From CAYXEN01 sp964464035 (GTDB lineage Bacteria; Krumholzibacteriota; Krumholzibacteriia; WVZY01), in contig CAYXEN010000012.1 of the NCBI GenBank assembly GCA_964464035.1, forward strand, positions 1 to 56,300: DNA of 56,300 nucleotides, in the 5' to 3' direction. Below the pieces are notes generated by a model. That model was not told where the DNA came from. It searched no databases and was given only the letters and a program-made list of their open reading frames with translations. The position numbers were made by a program, and so were the translations under genes. Below are positions 8,248 through 17,134 of the stretch, piece after piece. Numbering within the stretch: the first letter of the stretch is position 1; each line of letters opens with the position of its first letter.

Positions 8248-9858
8248 ATGAACGATTGGTTTCTGTCACTCCTGGCGCAGCGCTGGGGAAGAGAACTCCC
8301 CGGAAAGACGGTCTTTTCCTGCAGGTACTTCGATCCCCTGGTCACGATCGACGTCGGAGAGCGGGCTGCCCGCCGGGCGGATTCACGCCTCGTCGTCATC
8401 CTGGCGTTCGAAGGGCCTTTCGTCTTCGGCACTTCGCGGGATCCGCTGGAAGGGTTCCCGACGCGACGGATCTTCGAGGAGACGACGGCCCGCGTCATCA
8501 GGCGCATATCGCACGAGGAGGGGAAATGCACCCTCGGCATCGAGGTGGGAGACGAAGAGGACGACTTCGAGCTGAGGATCCACCTCTTTGGAAACCGGGG
8601 CGCCATGGCTCTCAAATCGATGGATATCGTGATGAGAAGCCTCGGCGAATCCGCGCAATCCACTGCGCCTGCGCGTGGAGAGGTCGCAGTCGCTCCTGCA
8701 TTCTGCTCGGTGACCGCGGACGAACTGGGCCGGATCCTCGAGAGCGAAGGCCCGATAAGGGGGCTCGACAAGTCCCTGGCGACGTTCTTCCGTGATGCTT
8801 CGGCCGCCGACGCCGCCCGGGCATTGGTAGAATTCAGGGACGAAGTATCCCGGGGTGGGAGATTCTTCTCGCTCATGGGAACGGCCGATCCGAGAAGCAC
8901 CGTTCCCTTTCCGTGTGAGGGCGTGGGCGGCGATGACGCCGCCCTGGGCAGGTTCGAAGACCCGCTCCAGGCCGCAGAGAAACTGGGACTGATCGCTGCT
9001 TCCAGGGCGCTCAAGGCGGCGGCGCGCAAGAAGGCGCGCCCGCTCGCCACCCGCCTCAAGGCGCGAAAGAAACTCCTGGCCCGCCTCGCCCTGGAGCTCG
9101 AGGAAGCCGCCAAGCACGAGACATTGAGGAAAGAAGCGGAGACCCTGGCTGCATACCAGTCTCTCATAAAGCCGGGATCGTCCGAAGTGGAACTCCCCGA
9201 TCCCTATCGCGACGGGGCGACGATACGGATCGGCATCGATCCTTCGCTCGGTGTTCAAGAACAGATACAGAGACGTTTCAAACGCGCCTCCAAGCTGGAG
9301 AGAAGCATCGAGCCCCTAAAGAAACGCATGGCTCTCTTGGAGCGGGAAACCGTGGAGATCGAAGATTTCCTCGAAAGGCTGGAAACGGAGGAAGCCATTC
9401 CGGATACTTTCGACGAGATCGACGTCCTCGTCGAAAAGCACGGATTGCGAAGACACCGCCGACCCGAGCCGGGAAAGGAATCTCGAAGAAGTTTCCGGCG
9501 CTTCGAACTGGACGACGACTGGTTCGTCATCGTGGGCAGGAACAACCGGGAGAACGACGCGATCACCTTTCACGAAGCCGCCCCGAACGATCTCTGGTTC
9601 CACGCCCAGAACGTGCCCGGCTCCCACGTCGTCCTCAAGTCCCGCCGCCCGCCGGGGAACCCTCCCCGGGGGATCATCGAGGCGGCGGCGGCCGTTGCCG
9701 CCTACTTCTCCAAGGCGAAGCATTCGAGCCTGGTCCCCGTCATATACACGATGCGCAAGTACGTGAGAAAACCAAGGAAGGCCGGCCCCGGCCTCGTGAC
9801 GTGTACCCGCGAGAAAACGATCCTCGTGGAACCCGCCCTTCCCTCCCCCCGGGCATAG
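8248..9858 (+). CDS. NFACT-family (RqcH/FbpA-like) protein
   Basis: 536 residues. The C-terminal quarter (about 405-525) is a clear NFACT-R domain: VGRNNRENDAITF, DLWFHAQNVPGSHVVLK, AAAAVAAYFSKAKHSSLVPV and YVRKPRKAGPG. Residues about 240-400 are a charged helical and coiled-coil segment with YQSLIKPGSSEVELPDPY. The first 200 residues are a poorly conserved NFACT-N domain; where RqcH proteins carry an Asp-Arg pair this protein reads HEEGKCTLGIEV. RqcH family members bind stalled 60S/50S-peptidyl-tRNA and add alanine tails; whether this divergent one does so is unclear. One of three plus-strand genes. No Shine-Dalgarno is visible before the ATG; TATTAA at 8232-8237 suggests a nearly leaderless message. 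Confidence 0.85.
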   Translation: MNDWFLSLLAQRWGRELPGKTVFSCRYFDPLVTIDVGERAARRADSRLVVILAFEGPFVFGTSRDPLEGFPTRRIFEETTARVIRRISHEEGKCTLGIEVGDEEDDFELRIHLFGNRGAMALKSMDIVMRSLGESAQSTAPARGEVAVAPAFCSVTADELGRILESEGPIRGLDKSLATFFRDASAADAARALVEFRDEVSRGGRFFSLMGTADPRSTVPFPCEGVGGDDAALGRFEDPLQAAEKLGLIAASRALKAAARKKARPLATRLKARKKLLARLALELEEAAKHETLRKEAETLAAYQSLIKPGSSEVELPDPYRDGATIRIGIDPSLGVQEQIQRRFKRASKLERSIEPLKKRMALLERETVEIEDFLERLETEEAIPDTFDEIDVLVEKHGLRRHRRPEPGKESRRSFRRFELDDDWFVIVGRNNRENDAITFHEAAPNDLWFHAQNVPGSHVVLKSRRPPGNPPRGIIEAAAAVAAYFSKAKHSSLVPVIYTMRKYVRKPRKAGPGLVTCTREKTILVEPALPSPRA

Positions 9859-9860
9859 AA

Positions 9861-9893
9861 AGAAAAAAGGGGAAGTAGAAACTACTTCCCCCT
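9861..9893 (-). terminator. Rho-independent terminator, minus direction
   Basis: GGGGAAGTAG (9869-9878) and CTACTTCCCC (9882-9891) form a perfect 10-bp stem with a 3-base loop. On the minus strand it is followed by TTTTTTCTTTCT, the U tract of an intrinsic terminator; on the plus strand there is no T run. It therefore ends transcripts coming from the right, although it sits 3 bases after the stop of the plus-strand gene. Confidence 0.85.
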
Positions 9894-10121
9894 GAAGCTC
9901 AAGAGGGCGACACCCAACCCGGAATCAAGCTAAGGGCAAGGGCTATGATTCACTGGTATGATGAACCACAACTGATCGTCGAAGGCGGTGGCAAACCAGA
10001 TATGAGGCTCATGGTTTATCCACCCGCGTCACCCTCTCAATCGCCGCTCCCTCTTCCTGTGCTCCTCGTCCCATAGAGCAACGTGCTGAGGTGCAATAGA
10101 ATTGCATTTACAAGCGGCACT
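9861..10121 (-). ncRNA. Candidate sigma-54-dependent small RNA (about 260 nt)
   Basis: The segment lies between a sigma-54-type -24/-12 element on its 5' side and a strong intrinsic terminator on its 3' side, with no convincing reading frame between them. A TGCAAT/ATTGCA hairpin lies near the predicted 5' end. No match to a known RNA family is recognised. The simpler alternative is that the terminator serves the upstream 129-residue gene and this is its long 3' untranslated region. Confidence 0.35.
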
Positions 10122-10131
10122 GATGGAACAC

Positions 10132-10148
10132 TGCAAGTATCGTGCCCA
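10132..10148 (-). promoter_or_regulatory. Sigma-54 (-24/-12) promoter element
   Basis: The minus strand reads TGGGCACGATACTTGCA. GG and GC are separated by exactly 10 bases, and GGCACGAxxxTTGCA matches the RpoN consensus at all specified positions except the T just before GG. It points away from the 129-residue gene, toward the terminator 240 bases further on. Confidence 0.5.
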
Positions 10149-10290
10149 AACGGAAGAAACGGGGCAAATGGGGTAGAGGCATAACGCTTTACATCACAAG
10201 TAGTTGGCAGGATCTCTAGACATCGCGCAGGTCAGTGTGAAATGGCAGGTGATCGCAATCGTTAAGAAAGTTTATTGTGGTAAAATTATT

Positions 10291-10680
10291 TTACTTTTCT
10301 GTGAACCCGGACTCCGTGTTCAACATCCCCACCCACTCACCGCTGGGAGGGGCGCCCTCGTAGATCGTTGAATTCCAATTCTCCCAAAGGATCGTGATGT
10401 CCTCGGCCCCGCTGGTACTGCTCGGGCCGCTCTGCATGCCTTCCCCTGAGCGAACCTTGAAGGTCATTTCGATGAGATTGGGGGCCTTCTGCAGAAAAGT
10501 CACATGGATCGCTACGGATGTATCGAAACGAAAGTTCTGCCCTCCATACGTTACATAGGTGATCCCAGGCAGGATATCCTTCTCTACTTTCGTCGGGAGC
10601 TGATCTGAAAGAACCAGTGAGGGCAGGAAGATTACCGCGAGAAACAATGCAAGCAGGGGAAATCTCCTCAATGTCTGCAT
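10291..10680 (-). CDS. Small secreted protein of unknown function
   Basis: 129 residues. A signal peptide is plain: MQTLRRFPLL followed by ALFLAVIFLPSLVLS and then DQLP. The mature part has beta-rich alternation (ITYVTYGGQNFRFDTSVAIH, then NLIEMTFKVRSG) and no cysteines; I recognise no family. The start ATG has a strong AGGAGGAG site about 6 bases upstream, and a TATAAT lies about 115 bases upstream, so the gene looks expressed. Its surroundings have lower GC than the rest of the window, which hints at a separately acquired gene. Confidence 0.75.
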   Translation of the reverse strand: MQTLRRFPLLALFLAVIFLPSLVLSDQLPTKVEKDILPGITYVTYGGQNFRFDTSVAIHVTFLQKAPNLIEMTFKVRSGEGMQSGPSSTSGAEDITILWENWNSTIYEGAPPSGEWVGMLNTESGFTEK

Positions 10681-10792
10681 AACATCTCCTCCTCGGAGAA
10701 GAGAGCCGGATATCGCCGCGGTGACGACGTATCTTCGATTGCCTGGCCTAAGTGGACTTTCATGCGGGGCTGTTTTTTCAAGGTTCTATATA

Positions 10793-10798
10793 ATTATA
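10793..10798 (-). promoter_or_regulatory. Possible -10 box (TATAAT) for the small secreted protein
   Basis: TATAAT on the minus strand inside an AT-rich patch (10780-10820). A matching -35 is not clear (TTTATT at 17 bases). It would give a leader of about 105 bases ending in the strong AGGAGGAG site. Confidence 0.45.
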
Positions 10799-10866
10799 AC
10801 ACAATTGCTCTTCGAAATAAAGAATCTATTCGCTCATTTTCGCTCCATCGGGGAAGGAGATCGATT

Positions 10867-12771
10867 TCAGTGAGATCTCCGGCTGCTCCCCGGCGATTCC
10901 AAAGCCGGGCCTCGCTTTCTCGCATCCCCGACTCTCACCGTGAACTTGTGGTCGTCCATGTATTCGAGAAGGGGGATGGCGTGTTTGCGCGTGAGCCCGA
11001 AAGTCTCCTTGAAATCTCCCACAGTCATCGATTCCCGTCCTTCGAAGATCGACGCGATCCCCGACTTGCACTCCTCGATGGCATCCCTGTGCACGTACCC
11101 ATGTTCTCCCACCTTGATCACCCTGTTTTCTTCCCTCAGGAATTGAAGCGCATCGGAGGGATCGACCTCATGCGTTCGCCTGAGATTGGAGATCTCGTCC
11201 AGGTCCAGGAACGCCAGGCCCGCCCGCCGTATCTCTTCCTCGATCGCTTTGACACCATGCGCGAGGTGATCGGGAAGCTGCATTTTTTCGTCTCCCACCC
11301 TGACCCTGTTGTTCTTGATGAAGATTGGATGGTCGGCGCTCAGTTTCACCAGCAATTTGCTGAACACAGCCGGCGGATGGTTGAATCGAACTCTCTGCCG
11401 GAGCTCCTCCTTGTCGATGCCGTAGAGAAGAGGATGCTCTTTCTGGAAAGAAGCGGCCAATTCCAAGATCTTCCCCGCGATCTCCTCCAGGACTTCCCGG
11501 TGCAGGATACGTCCTTCGATATCGACCACCCGGCCGTCGGCCAGGAGTCGATCCAGTTGTTTCCGATCCGCTTCTCCGGCCTTGATGCCGGTTGCACCCG
11601 CGTCTCTCACCGCCTTGAGGAGCTTGTCGCCGGCGTCTCCTTTCTCGAGCATCGCCAGGTCGGAGAGAACGCCTCCGTCGAACCTCTTGTGCCTGGCCGG
11701 CGCGGGATCGATTATCCTCCCCCCCCCGATCACTCTCTGGGGCGAATATCTCCTTACGACGAAGCGATCGCCTGTACCCGCCACGACGGGCGACTCGAGA
11801 CGAAACTGCACCAGCGCGCTCTCGCCCGATGAAATCCTGTCCCGATCCAGCAATATCACCCTGCCCATGACCTCGCGCGCCCCGTGATGCAACCTCACCC
11901 GCTCCCGGTTCTTCAACTCGAAATCCTCGTAATCGGCGACTTCGAGTCTTGCATCCAGCATTCGGCTCGCCTCGAAACTCGAGGGCGAGACGATGACGTC
12001 GCCACGGGTCACTTCACCGGCCTTCACCCCCTGCAACGCAACGGCCAGTCTTTCCCCGGCACGCCCCGATGTGCGTTTCTCGTTGAAGCTCTGGATCTCG
12101 CGCACGCGCACGCGCTTGCCCGAAGGCAACAACTCGAGGCCGTCGCCGACGGAAATACGACCCGAATAGCAACTTCCCGTCACGACCACACCTATGCCCT
12201 CCTTGATGAAAACCCTGTCGATCGGCAACCGGAATGGTCCTTCGGCATCGCGCTCCTCTATGCTCTTGCAGATGCCGACCAGCGTGGTCTCCAGCTCCTC
12301 GAGACCCAGCCCGTTTCGGGTCGAAGTCACGACGACGGGAGCGCCCTCGAGAAACGTGCCCGCCACGAGCTCGGCGATCTCGCTTCGAAGGATCTCGATC
12401 ATGTCGTCATCCGCGAGGTCCGCTTTCGAGATCACCACGACTCCGCTGGCCACGCCGAGGGCCTTGAGGACTTCCAGATGCTCCTTCGTCTGCGGCATCA
12501 CTCCCTCGTCCGCCGCTATCAGCAACATGGCCATGTCGATCCCGCCCGCTCCGGCGACCATGTTCTTTATGAACCTCTCGTGGCCGGGCACGTCGACGAC
12601 ACCGATGAAAGTATCCTCACCGAGGCGCAAGGGGGCGAAACCGAGTTCGATGGATATCCCGCGGTCCTTCTCTTCCTTGAGGCGATCCGTGTCCCTGCCC
12701 GTCAATGCCTTGACGAGTTCGGTCTTGCCGTGATCGACATGTCCTGCCGTCCCGAGAATATAGCGGCGCAT
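10867..12771 (-). CDS. selB: Selenocysteine-specific elongation factor SelB
   Basis: 634-residue GTPase that brings Sec-tRNA to UGA codons marked by a SECIS hairpin. Start MRRYILGTAGHVDHGKTELV carries G1; G3 is DVPGHERFIKNM and G4 is ISKADL. Three beta-barrel domains follow, and the last 250 residues carry winged-helix repeats that bind the SECIS (ending ETFGLTRKHAIPLLEYMDD). The full length with the winged helices separates it from EF-Tu and other translational GTPases. An upstream ATG (12780) is also possible; neither has a good ribosome binding site. It follows murA by 46 bases. selA and selC are not in the window. Confidence 0.95.
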   Translation of the reverse strand: MRRYILGTAGHVDHGKTELVKALTGRDTDRLKEEKDRGISIELGFAPLRLGEDTFIGVVDVPGHERFIKNMVAGAGGIDMAMLLIAADEGVMPQTKEHLEVLKALGVASGVVVISKADLADDDMIEILRSEIAELVAGTFLEGAPVVVTSTRNGLGLEELETTLVGICKSIEERDAEGPFRLPIDRVFIKEGIGVVVTGSCYSGRISVGDGLELLPSGKRVRVREIQSFNEKRTSGRAGERLAVALQGVKAGEVTRGDVIVSPSSFEASRMLDARLEVADYEDFELKNRERVRLHHGAREVMGRVILLDRDRISSGESALVQFRLESPVVAGTGDRFVVRRYSPQRVIGGGRIIDPAPARHKRFDGGVLSDLAMLEKGDAGDKLLKAVRDAGATGIKAGEADRKQLDRLLADGRVVDIEGRILHREVLEEIAGKILELAASFQKEHPLLYGIDKEELRQRVRFNHPPAVFSKLLVKLSADHPIFIKNNRVRVGDEKMQLPDHLAHGVKAIEEEIRRAGLAFLDLDEISNLRRTHEVDPSDALQFLREENRVIKVGEHGYVHRDAIEECKSGIASIFEGRESMTVGDFKETFGLTRKHAIPLLEYMDDHKFTVRVGDARKRGPALESPGSSRRSH

Positions 12772-12817
12772 GGAATTCATCGGTTGGATTTCGATGGATG
12801 GTCTACTTGGAATCGAT

Positions 12818-14071
12818 TCAATCCTTGACCCTTCTTATTCTGGCGCCCAGCGCGCAAAGTTTGTCCTCGAGGCTCTCGTAGCCTCTATCTATGTGATATA
12901 CGCGTGATATCTCGGTCGTCCCCTTCGCCACCAACCCCCCGATGACCAGCGCCGAACTCGCCCTTATGTCCGTCGCCATCACGGGAGCTCCCTCCAAGGC
13001 TTTCGTGCCTGTCACGACCGCGAGGTTCCCGTCGAGCCGGATCTGGGCCCCGAGTCTTCGCAACTCGGGAACGTGCGTGAACCTGTCGGGGTATATGGTC
13101 TCCTTGACGGTGCTGACTCCACCGGCCAGGCAGAGAACCGCCATCATCTGCGCCTGCATGTCCGTGGGAAAACCCGGGTACTCCCTCGTCACGACATGCC
13201 CGGGTTCGATCCGTGACGGGCCCTCGACGACGAGGCTCCCCTCGCCCACGGTTATGTCCGCACCGCGCGAGCGGAAAGCGTCTATCACCGCCTCCATGTG
13301 GCCCGGTTCGCAGTTGTTTATCTTCACCTTTCCGCCTGTCGCCGTTGCGGCGGCGATGAAGGTCCCCGCTTCGATCCTGTCCGGTATCACTCTATACTCG
13401 AACGGCTTTATTTCCTTTCGTCCCTCGACGACGAGGGTCCTCGTATTGATCCCTTCAACCCGTACCCCCACCGAGACGAGAGCCTCGGCCAATTCCCCGA
13501 TCTCCGGCTCCAGGGCCGCGTTCTCTATCACGGTCCTTCCGCGGGCGAGAGAGGCCGCCATCAGCGCGTTTGCCGTGGCTCCCACGCTCGATATCGGCAT
13601 CACTATCTCGGCTCCCTCGAGCCTGCGGCAGGAGGCATGTATGTAGCCGTGCTTCAAGTCGATCTTCGCCCCCAGCTTCTCCATCGCCTGCAGGTGGAGA
13701 TCGATCGGGCGCGGTCCCCAGGCGCATCCACCCGGCATGCTGACCCGCGCCTTGTGGTACGCCGCGAGGAGCGGCCCGAGAACATAGATGGAAGCCCTCA
13801 TGGTCTTCACGAGTTCATAGGGAGCCTCGGTGTTGTCGACTCCGCTCGTGTCCAACGTGAGGGTGCCGTCCTCGAGCTCCGCTTCGGCCCCGAGTATCTC
13901 GAGGAGTTTGATCATCGTCCTCACGTCCTGGAGGTCCGGGACGTTCTCTATGACGGATCTGCCCCGCGCGAGAAGCGACGCGGCGATGAGCGGCAAGACG
14001 GCGTTCTTCGCCCCGCTCACCTCGACTTCGCCTTCGAGCTTGCACGGTCCTTCGATTATGAACTTGTCCAT
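12818..14071 (-). CDS. murA: UDP-N-acetylglucosamine 1-carboxyvinyltransferase
   Basis: 417-residue enzyme for the first committed step of peptidoglycan synthesis, adding enolpyruvate to UDP-GlcNAc. SGAKNAVLPLIAA near the N-terminus and the active-site loop MPGGCAWGPRPIDLHL (Cys116) are intact; the Cys form is the fosfomycin-sensitive type. The frame opens 17 codons earlier, but ATG 14071 has GGAG 5 bases upstream and begins MDKFIIEGPCKL as in homologues. It sits 88 bases after prmC. Confidence 0.96.
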   Translation of the reverse strand: MDKFIIEGPCKLEGEVEVSGAKNAVLPLIAASLLARGRSVIENVPDLQDVRTMIKLLEILGAEAELEDGTLTLDTSGVDNTEAPYELVKTMRASIYVLGPLLAAYHKARVSMPGGCAWGPRPIDLHLQAMEKLGAKIDLKHGYIHASCRRLEGAEIVMPISSVGATANALMAASLARGRTVIENAALEPEIGELAEALVSVGVRVEGINTRTLVVEGRKEIKPFEYRVIPDRIEAGTFIAAATATGGKVKINNCEPGHMEAVIDAFRSRGADITVGEGSLVVEGPSRIEPGHVVTREYPGFPTDMQAQMMAVLCLAGGVSTVKETIYPDRFTHVPELRRLGAQIRLDGNLAVVTGTKALEGAPVMATDIRASSALVIGGLVAKGTTEISRVYHIDRGYESLEDKLCALGARIRRVKD

Positions 14072-14159
14072 GGTTACTCCGTGGCGTTGAACAGCCGGGC
14101 GGGCGGGACCGCAACAGTTCACCTGCGCCCTCCCCGTTGCAATCCGATTCTACGCCATA

Positions 14160-15059
14160 TCATATCCCTTCGCGAGGATAAATGGAAGGCTTGAAACCCA
14201 TCACAACCCGATCGAAACCGTTGTAGTCCTTGATTATCTCAACGTTTACGAGGGAGGCTGCCGCGAACATTTCCGAGACGGCGGCGCCTTGAGCCGCGCC
14301 GATCTCGAAGGCCGCGAATCCTCCCGGCGCCAGGCGGGGCGCAAGGTGCGAAGCGGCGTTCCGGTGGAAATCCATCCCGTCTTCTCCGCCGTCGAGTGCG
14401 GCGAGCGGCTCGTGGCGGCGCACCTCGGGAGGAAGTTCTTCGAGTTCTCCCCTGGCGATGTAAGGCGGGTTCGATATCACCGCATCGTAGACGCCCTCAT
14501 CCTCGACGAGAAAACCCACCGCCTCACCCGCGACGAAATCGGTTCTGTCCTCCACTCCGTTCAGCTTCGCGTTCTCCCTCGCAAGGTCCACCGCGGCGGG
14601 ATCCTGCTCCACGCCCACGGCGAATACGCCGGGCAGCCTTTTCGCGAGCGACACGGCTATCACGCCCGAACCGCTGCACAGGTCGAGCACGCGCGCTCCA
14701 TCGGTCCTTTGCGTCTCCGCGAGTTGCTTCTCGACGTGCTCCACGAGCAGCTCGGTCTCGAAGCGCGGGATGAACACTCCCTCGGTGATCACGAAAGGAA
14801 GCGACATGAACTCGACCGAGCCCAGAATATACTGAAGCGGTTCCCGGTCGCCCCGGCGCCTCACGAGTTCTTCGAACCTCGCTTCCGTCTCGGGATCGAC
14901 GGGACGGTGCGGATCAAGATAGAGCTCCGCGCGCCTGCATCCGAGAAGCGAGACCAGCATCCACTCCGCGTTCCGCCGCGCATTGGGCACTCCTCTCCGT
15001 TCGAGGTAACCCTCCGCCCTCTTCACGAGGTCGACGGCTTCGCTTCCCCGGCCACGCAC
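14160..15059 (-). CDS. prmC: Release factor glutamine methyltransferase PrmC (HemK)
   Basis: 299-residue SAM-dependent enzyme that methylates the GGQ glutamine of release factors. The N-terminal helical domain is followed by VLDLCSGSGVIAVSLAKRL (SAM motif I) and the catalytic NPPYIARGE. It starts 2 bases after the prfA stop, the usual prfA-prmC pairing. Length is typical. Confidence 0.95.
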   Translation of the reverse strand: MRGRGSEAVDLVKRAEGYLERRGVPNARRNAEWMLVSLLGCRRAELYLDPHRPVDPETEARFEELVRRRGDREPLQYILGSVEFMSLPFVITEGVFIPRFETELLVEHVEKQLAETQRTDGARVLDLCSGSGVIAVSLAKRLPGVFAVGVEQDPAAVDLARENAKLNGVEDRTDFVAGEAVGFLVEDEGVYDAVISNPPYIARGELEELPPEVRRHEPLAALDGGEDGMDFHRNAASHLAPRLAPGGFAAFEIGAAQGAAVSEMFAAASLVNVEIIKDYNGFDRVVMGFKPSIYPREGI

Positions 15060-15061
15060 AT

Positions 15062-16126
15062 CTATTCCTCCTTCATCCGCGAGAGCAGATCGGCTTGGGC
15101 CAGCGCTTCTATGATTTCGTCGAGATCCCCGTCGAGAATCTCGCTCAGGCGGTGTGAGGTGAGTCCTATCCTGTGGTCCGTCACTCTTTGCTGGGGATAA
15201 TTGTAGGTTCGAATCTTGGCGCTCCTGTCACCGGAGCCGATCTGGTTCTTGCGCTCCTGCGACAGTTTCTCTTCTTGTTCCTTGCGTGCCTTGTCGAGCA
15301 GGCGTGCACGAAGCACCTTCATCGCCTTGTCCTTGTTCTTGTGCTGCGATTTCTCGTCCTGGCAGGTCACGACCAGTCCCGTGGGGATATGCGTTATCCT
15401 CACGGCGCTGTCCGTGGTGTTCACGCTCTGCCCACCCGGTCCGCTCGAACGGAACACGTCAACTCTCAAATCCTTCGGGTCTATGCCGACCTCGACGTCT
15501 TCCGCCTCGGGCAGCACGGCGACGGAAACGGCGGACGTATGAATCCTCCCGCTCGATTCGGTGACGGGCACTCGCTGCACGCGGTGAACTCCGCGCTCGT
15601 ACTTCAAGGTCCCGAAAGCATCCTTGCCGCTTACGAGGAAGATGATCTCCTTGAAGCCGCCGAGGCCGGTCGGGCTGCTGCTCAACACTTCGATCTTCCA
15701 CCCCTTGTTCTCGGCGTACTTCGTGTACATCCGCGTGAGATCGGCGGCGAACAGAGTCGCCTCCTCGCCTCCGGTCCCCGCCCTGATTTCCATGATGGTG
15801 TTCTTGCTGTCGCTGGGATCCTTGGGAACGAGAAGCATCCTCAGGCGATCCTCCAGTTGCTCTCTCTCCCCGCGCAGCTCCTCCAACTCGCTCTTGGCGA
15901 TCTCCACGAGCTCTTCGTCTCCGCCGGCGTTCAGAATCTCCTCGTCGTCCGCGATCGTGGCCTCGACCTCGCCCAAGCGCTCAATGACCCGCACAGCCTC
16001 TTCGAGCTCCGATCTTTCCTTGGCTATCTCCCGCGTCCGAGCGGGATCCTTGAGCACCTCTTCCCTGGTGAGGAGTTCGGTGAGTTCATCGAATCTCTTT
16101 CTTATCTGTTCGTATTGTTTTTTCAT
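15062..16126 (-). CDS. prfA: Peptide chain release factor 1
   Basis: 354-residue RF1, which ends translation at UAA and UAG. The codon-recognition motif reads PVT (RVQRVPVTESSGRIHTSA), the RF1 pattern rather than SPF of RF2, and the peptidyl-hydrolysis motif is SGPGGQSVNTTDSAVRITH. ATG 16126 (MKKQYEQIRKRF) is taken as the start although the frame opens 21 codons earlier. The gene itself ends in TAG. Its presence means UAG is decoded as stop in this cell, which bears on the mlaD interruption. Confidence 0.96.
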   Translation of the reverse strand: MKKQYEQIRKRFDELTELLTREEVLKDPARTREIAKERSELEEAVRVIERLGEVEATIADDEEILNAGGDEELVEIAKSELEELRGEREQLEDRLRMLLVPKDPSDSKNTIMEIRAGTGGEEATLFAADLTRMYTKYAENKGWKIEVLSSSPTGLGGFKEIIFLVSGKDAFGTLKYERGVHRVQRVPVTESSGRIHTSAVSVAVLPEAEDVEVGIDPKDLRVDVFRSSGPGGQSVNTTDSAVRITHIPTGLVVTCQDEKSQHKNKDKAMKVLRARLLDKARKEQEEKLSQERKNQIGSGDRSAKIRTYNYPQQRVTDHRIGLTSHRLSEILDGDLDEIIEALAQADLLSRMKEE

Positions 16127-16198
16127 GATCGTTATCGGCCGCCATGGACGTGCCGGACGCGCCGGCGATCCCGCCCATGCGCACCTCACGCAACTCCG

Positions 16199-17101
16199 TC
16201 AGCCAGCCGGAAGGTCGAGTCTCACCGATTGATAATCGAGGCAGGCGTCGAGAGCGGCTATGGCGACTTCGAGCATGTCCTCGGTGGGCTCCTGGGTGGT
16301 TATCCTCTGTAGCGTCAAGCCGGGCCAGATGGCGGGCTTGAAGACCTTGCCGAACTTCTCCTTGGCGGACAGCTTTATGAACTCGAAGGATATCCCGCCT
16401 ATCAAGGGGATCATGGCGAAACGAAGGAGCCGATCTGAGATCGTGTGAGGCTTGCCGAGGAAAATGAAAACCACTACGCTCACGAGCATCACGACTATCA
16501 AGAAGCTCGTTCCGCAACGGGGATGCAGCGTCGAAAACTCTCTTGCGGCTTCGGGCGTGAGTTCCTTGCCCGCCTCGAAAGCGTATATCGTCTTGTGCTC
16601 GGCCCCGTGATACTGGAATATCCTCCTCATTTCCCGCCACCTGGATATGGCATAGATATACGCGAGAAATATGAGAAGCCTGAAAGCCCCGTCGATGAGA
16701 TTGAACATCAGGCCGCTGGAGACGTCCATAAGATCCGTGAGCAGCAAGGGGACGTAGAAGAAGAGCCCGATACCCAGGCCCAAGGCGAGGACGACTGAAC
16801 CGAAGATGGCCAGGTTGGACCCGGTTTTCTTTTCACCGGTTCCTTCTTCCTCCACAGCCTGCTCGGCGGAGTACGACAGCGACTTTATGCCGAGGACGAG
16901 GGTCTCGACGAGATTGATCGCCCCCCTCACTATCGGAATGTTGAGGAACTTGAACTTCCTGGTGAGACTCACGAAAGCCTTTTTCTGAATGACTATCCTG
17001 CCCTGGGGGGTTCGCACCGCGGTCGCGTAATACGTGGGCGAGCGCATCATGACGCCCTCGATCACAGCCTGGCCACCGATGCTCACGCGTTTTTCAGCCA
17101 T
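16199..17101 (-). CDS. DUF1385 (YqhQ-like) membrane protein
   Basis: 300 residues, function unknown. Diagnostic motifs: SIGGQAVIEGVMMRSP at the start, YHGAEHKTIYAFE in the middle and STLHPRCGTSFL before the second hydrophobic pair. Hydrophobic segments lie at about 100-125, 140-160, 210-230 and 245-265. Start ATG 17101 is chosen over an upstream TTG. The rpmE-DUF1385-prfA-prmC order is seen in many bacteria, so a link with translation or its control is suspected, but there is no direct evidence for a role. Confidence 0.9.
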   Translation of the reverse strand: MAEKRVSIGGQAVIEGVMMRSPTYYATAVRTPQGRIVIQKKAFVSLTRKFKFLNIPIVRGAINLVETLVLGIKSLSYSAEQAVEEEGTGEKKTGSNLAIFGSVVLALGLGIGLFFYVPLLLTDLMDVSSGLMFNLIDGAFRLLIFLAYIYAISRWREMRRIFQYHGAEHKTIYAFEAGKELTPEAAREFSTLHPRCGTSFLIVVMLVSVVVFIFLGKPHTISDRLLRFAMIPLIGGISFEFIKLSAKEKFGKVFKPAIWPGLTLQRITTQEPTEDMLEVAIAALDACLDYQSVRLDLPAG

Positions 17102-17134
17102 GTCACCCAGCCTTGACGGCAAGCGGGGGGAAGG

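Larger units (their letters stand above)
9859..10290. other. Low-GC spacer without a protein gene
   Basis: About 430 bases between the NFACT-like gene and the small secreted protein. All frames on both strands are broken; the longest plausible frame is 32 codons on the minus strand and lacks a ribosome binding site. It holds a minus-strand intrinsic terminator (9861-9893), a 6-bp inverted repeat TGCAAT-AGA-ATTGCA (10092-10106), a sigma-54-like element (10132-10148) and a 7-bp AT-rich inverted repeat (10280-10294). Confidence 0.7.

Noticed and set aside
10280..10294. AT-rich inverted repeat GTAAAAT/ATTTTAC as terminator of the 129-residue gene
   Set aside because: The stem is weak, overlaps the stop codon and has no U tract; a stronger terminator exists 400 bases on.
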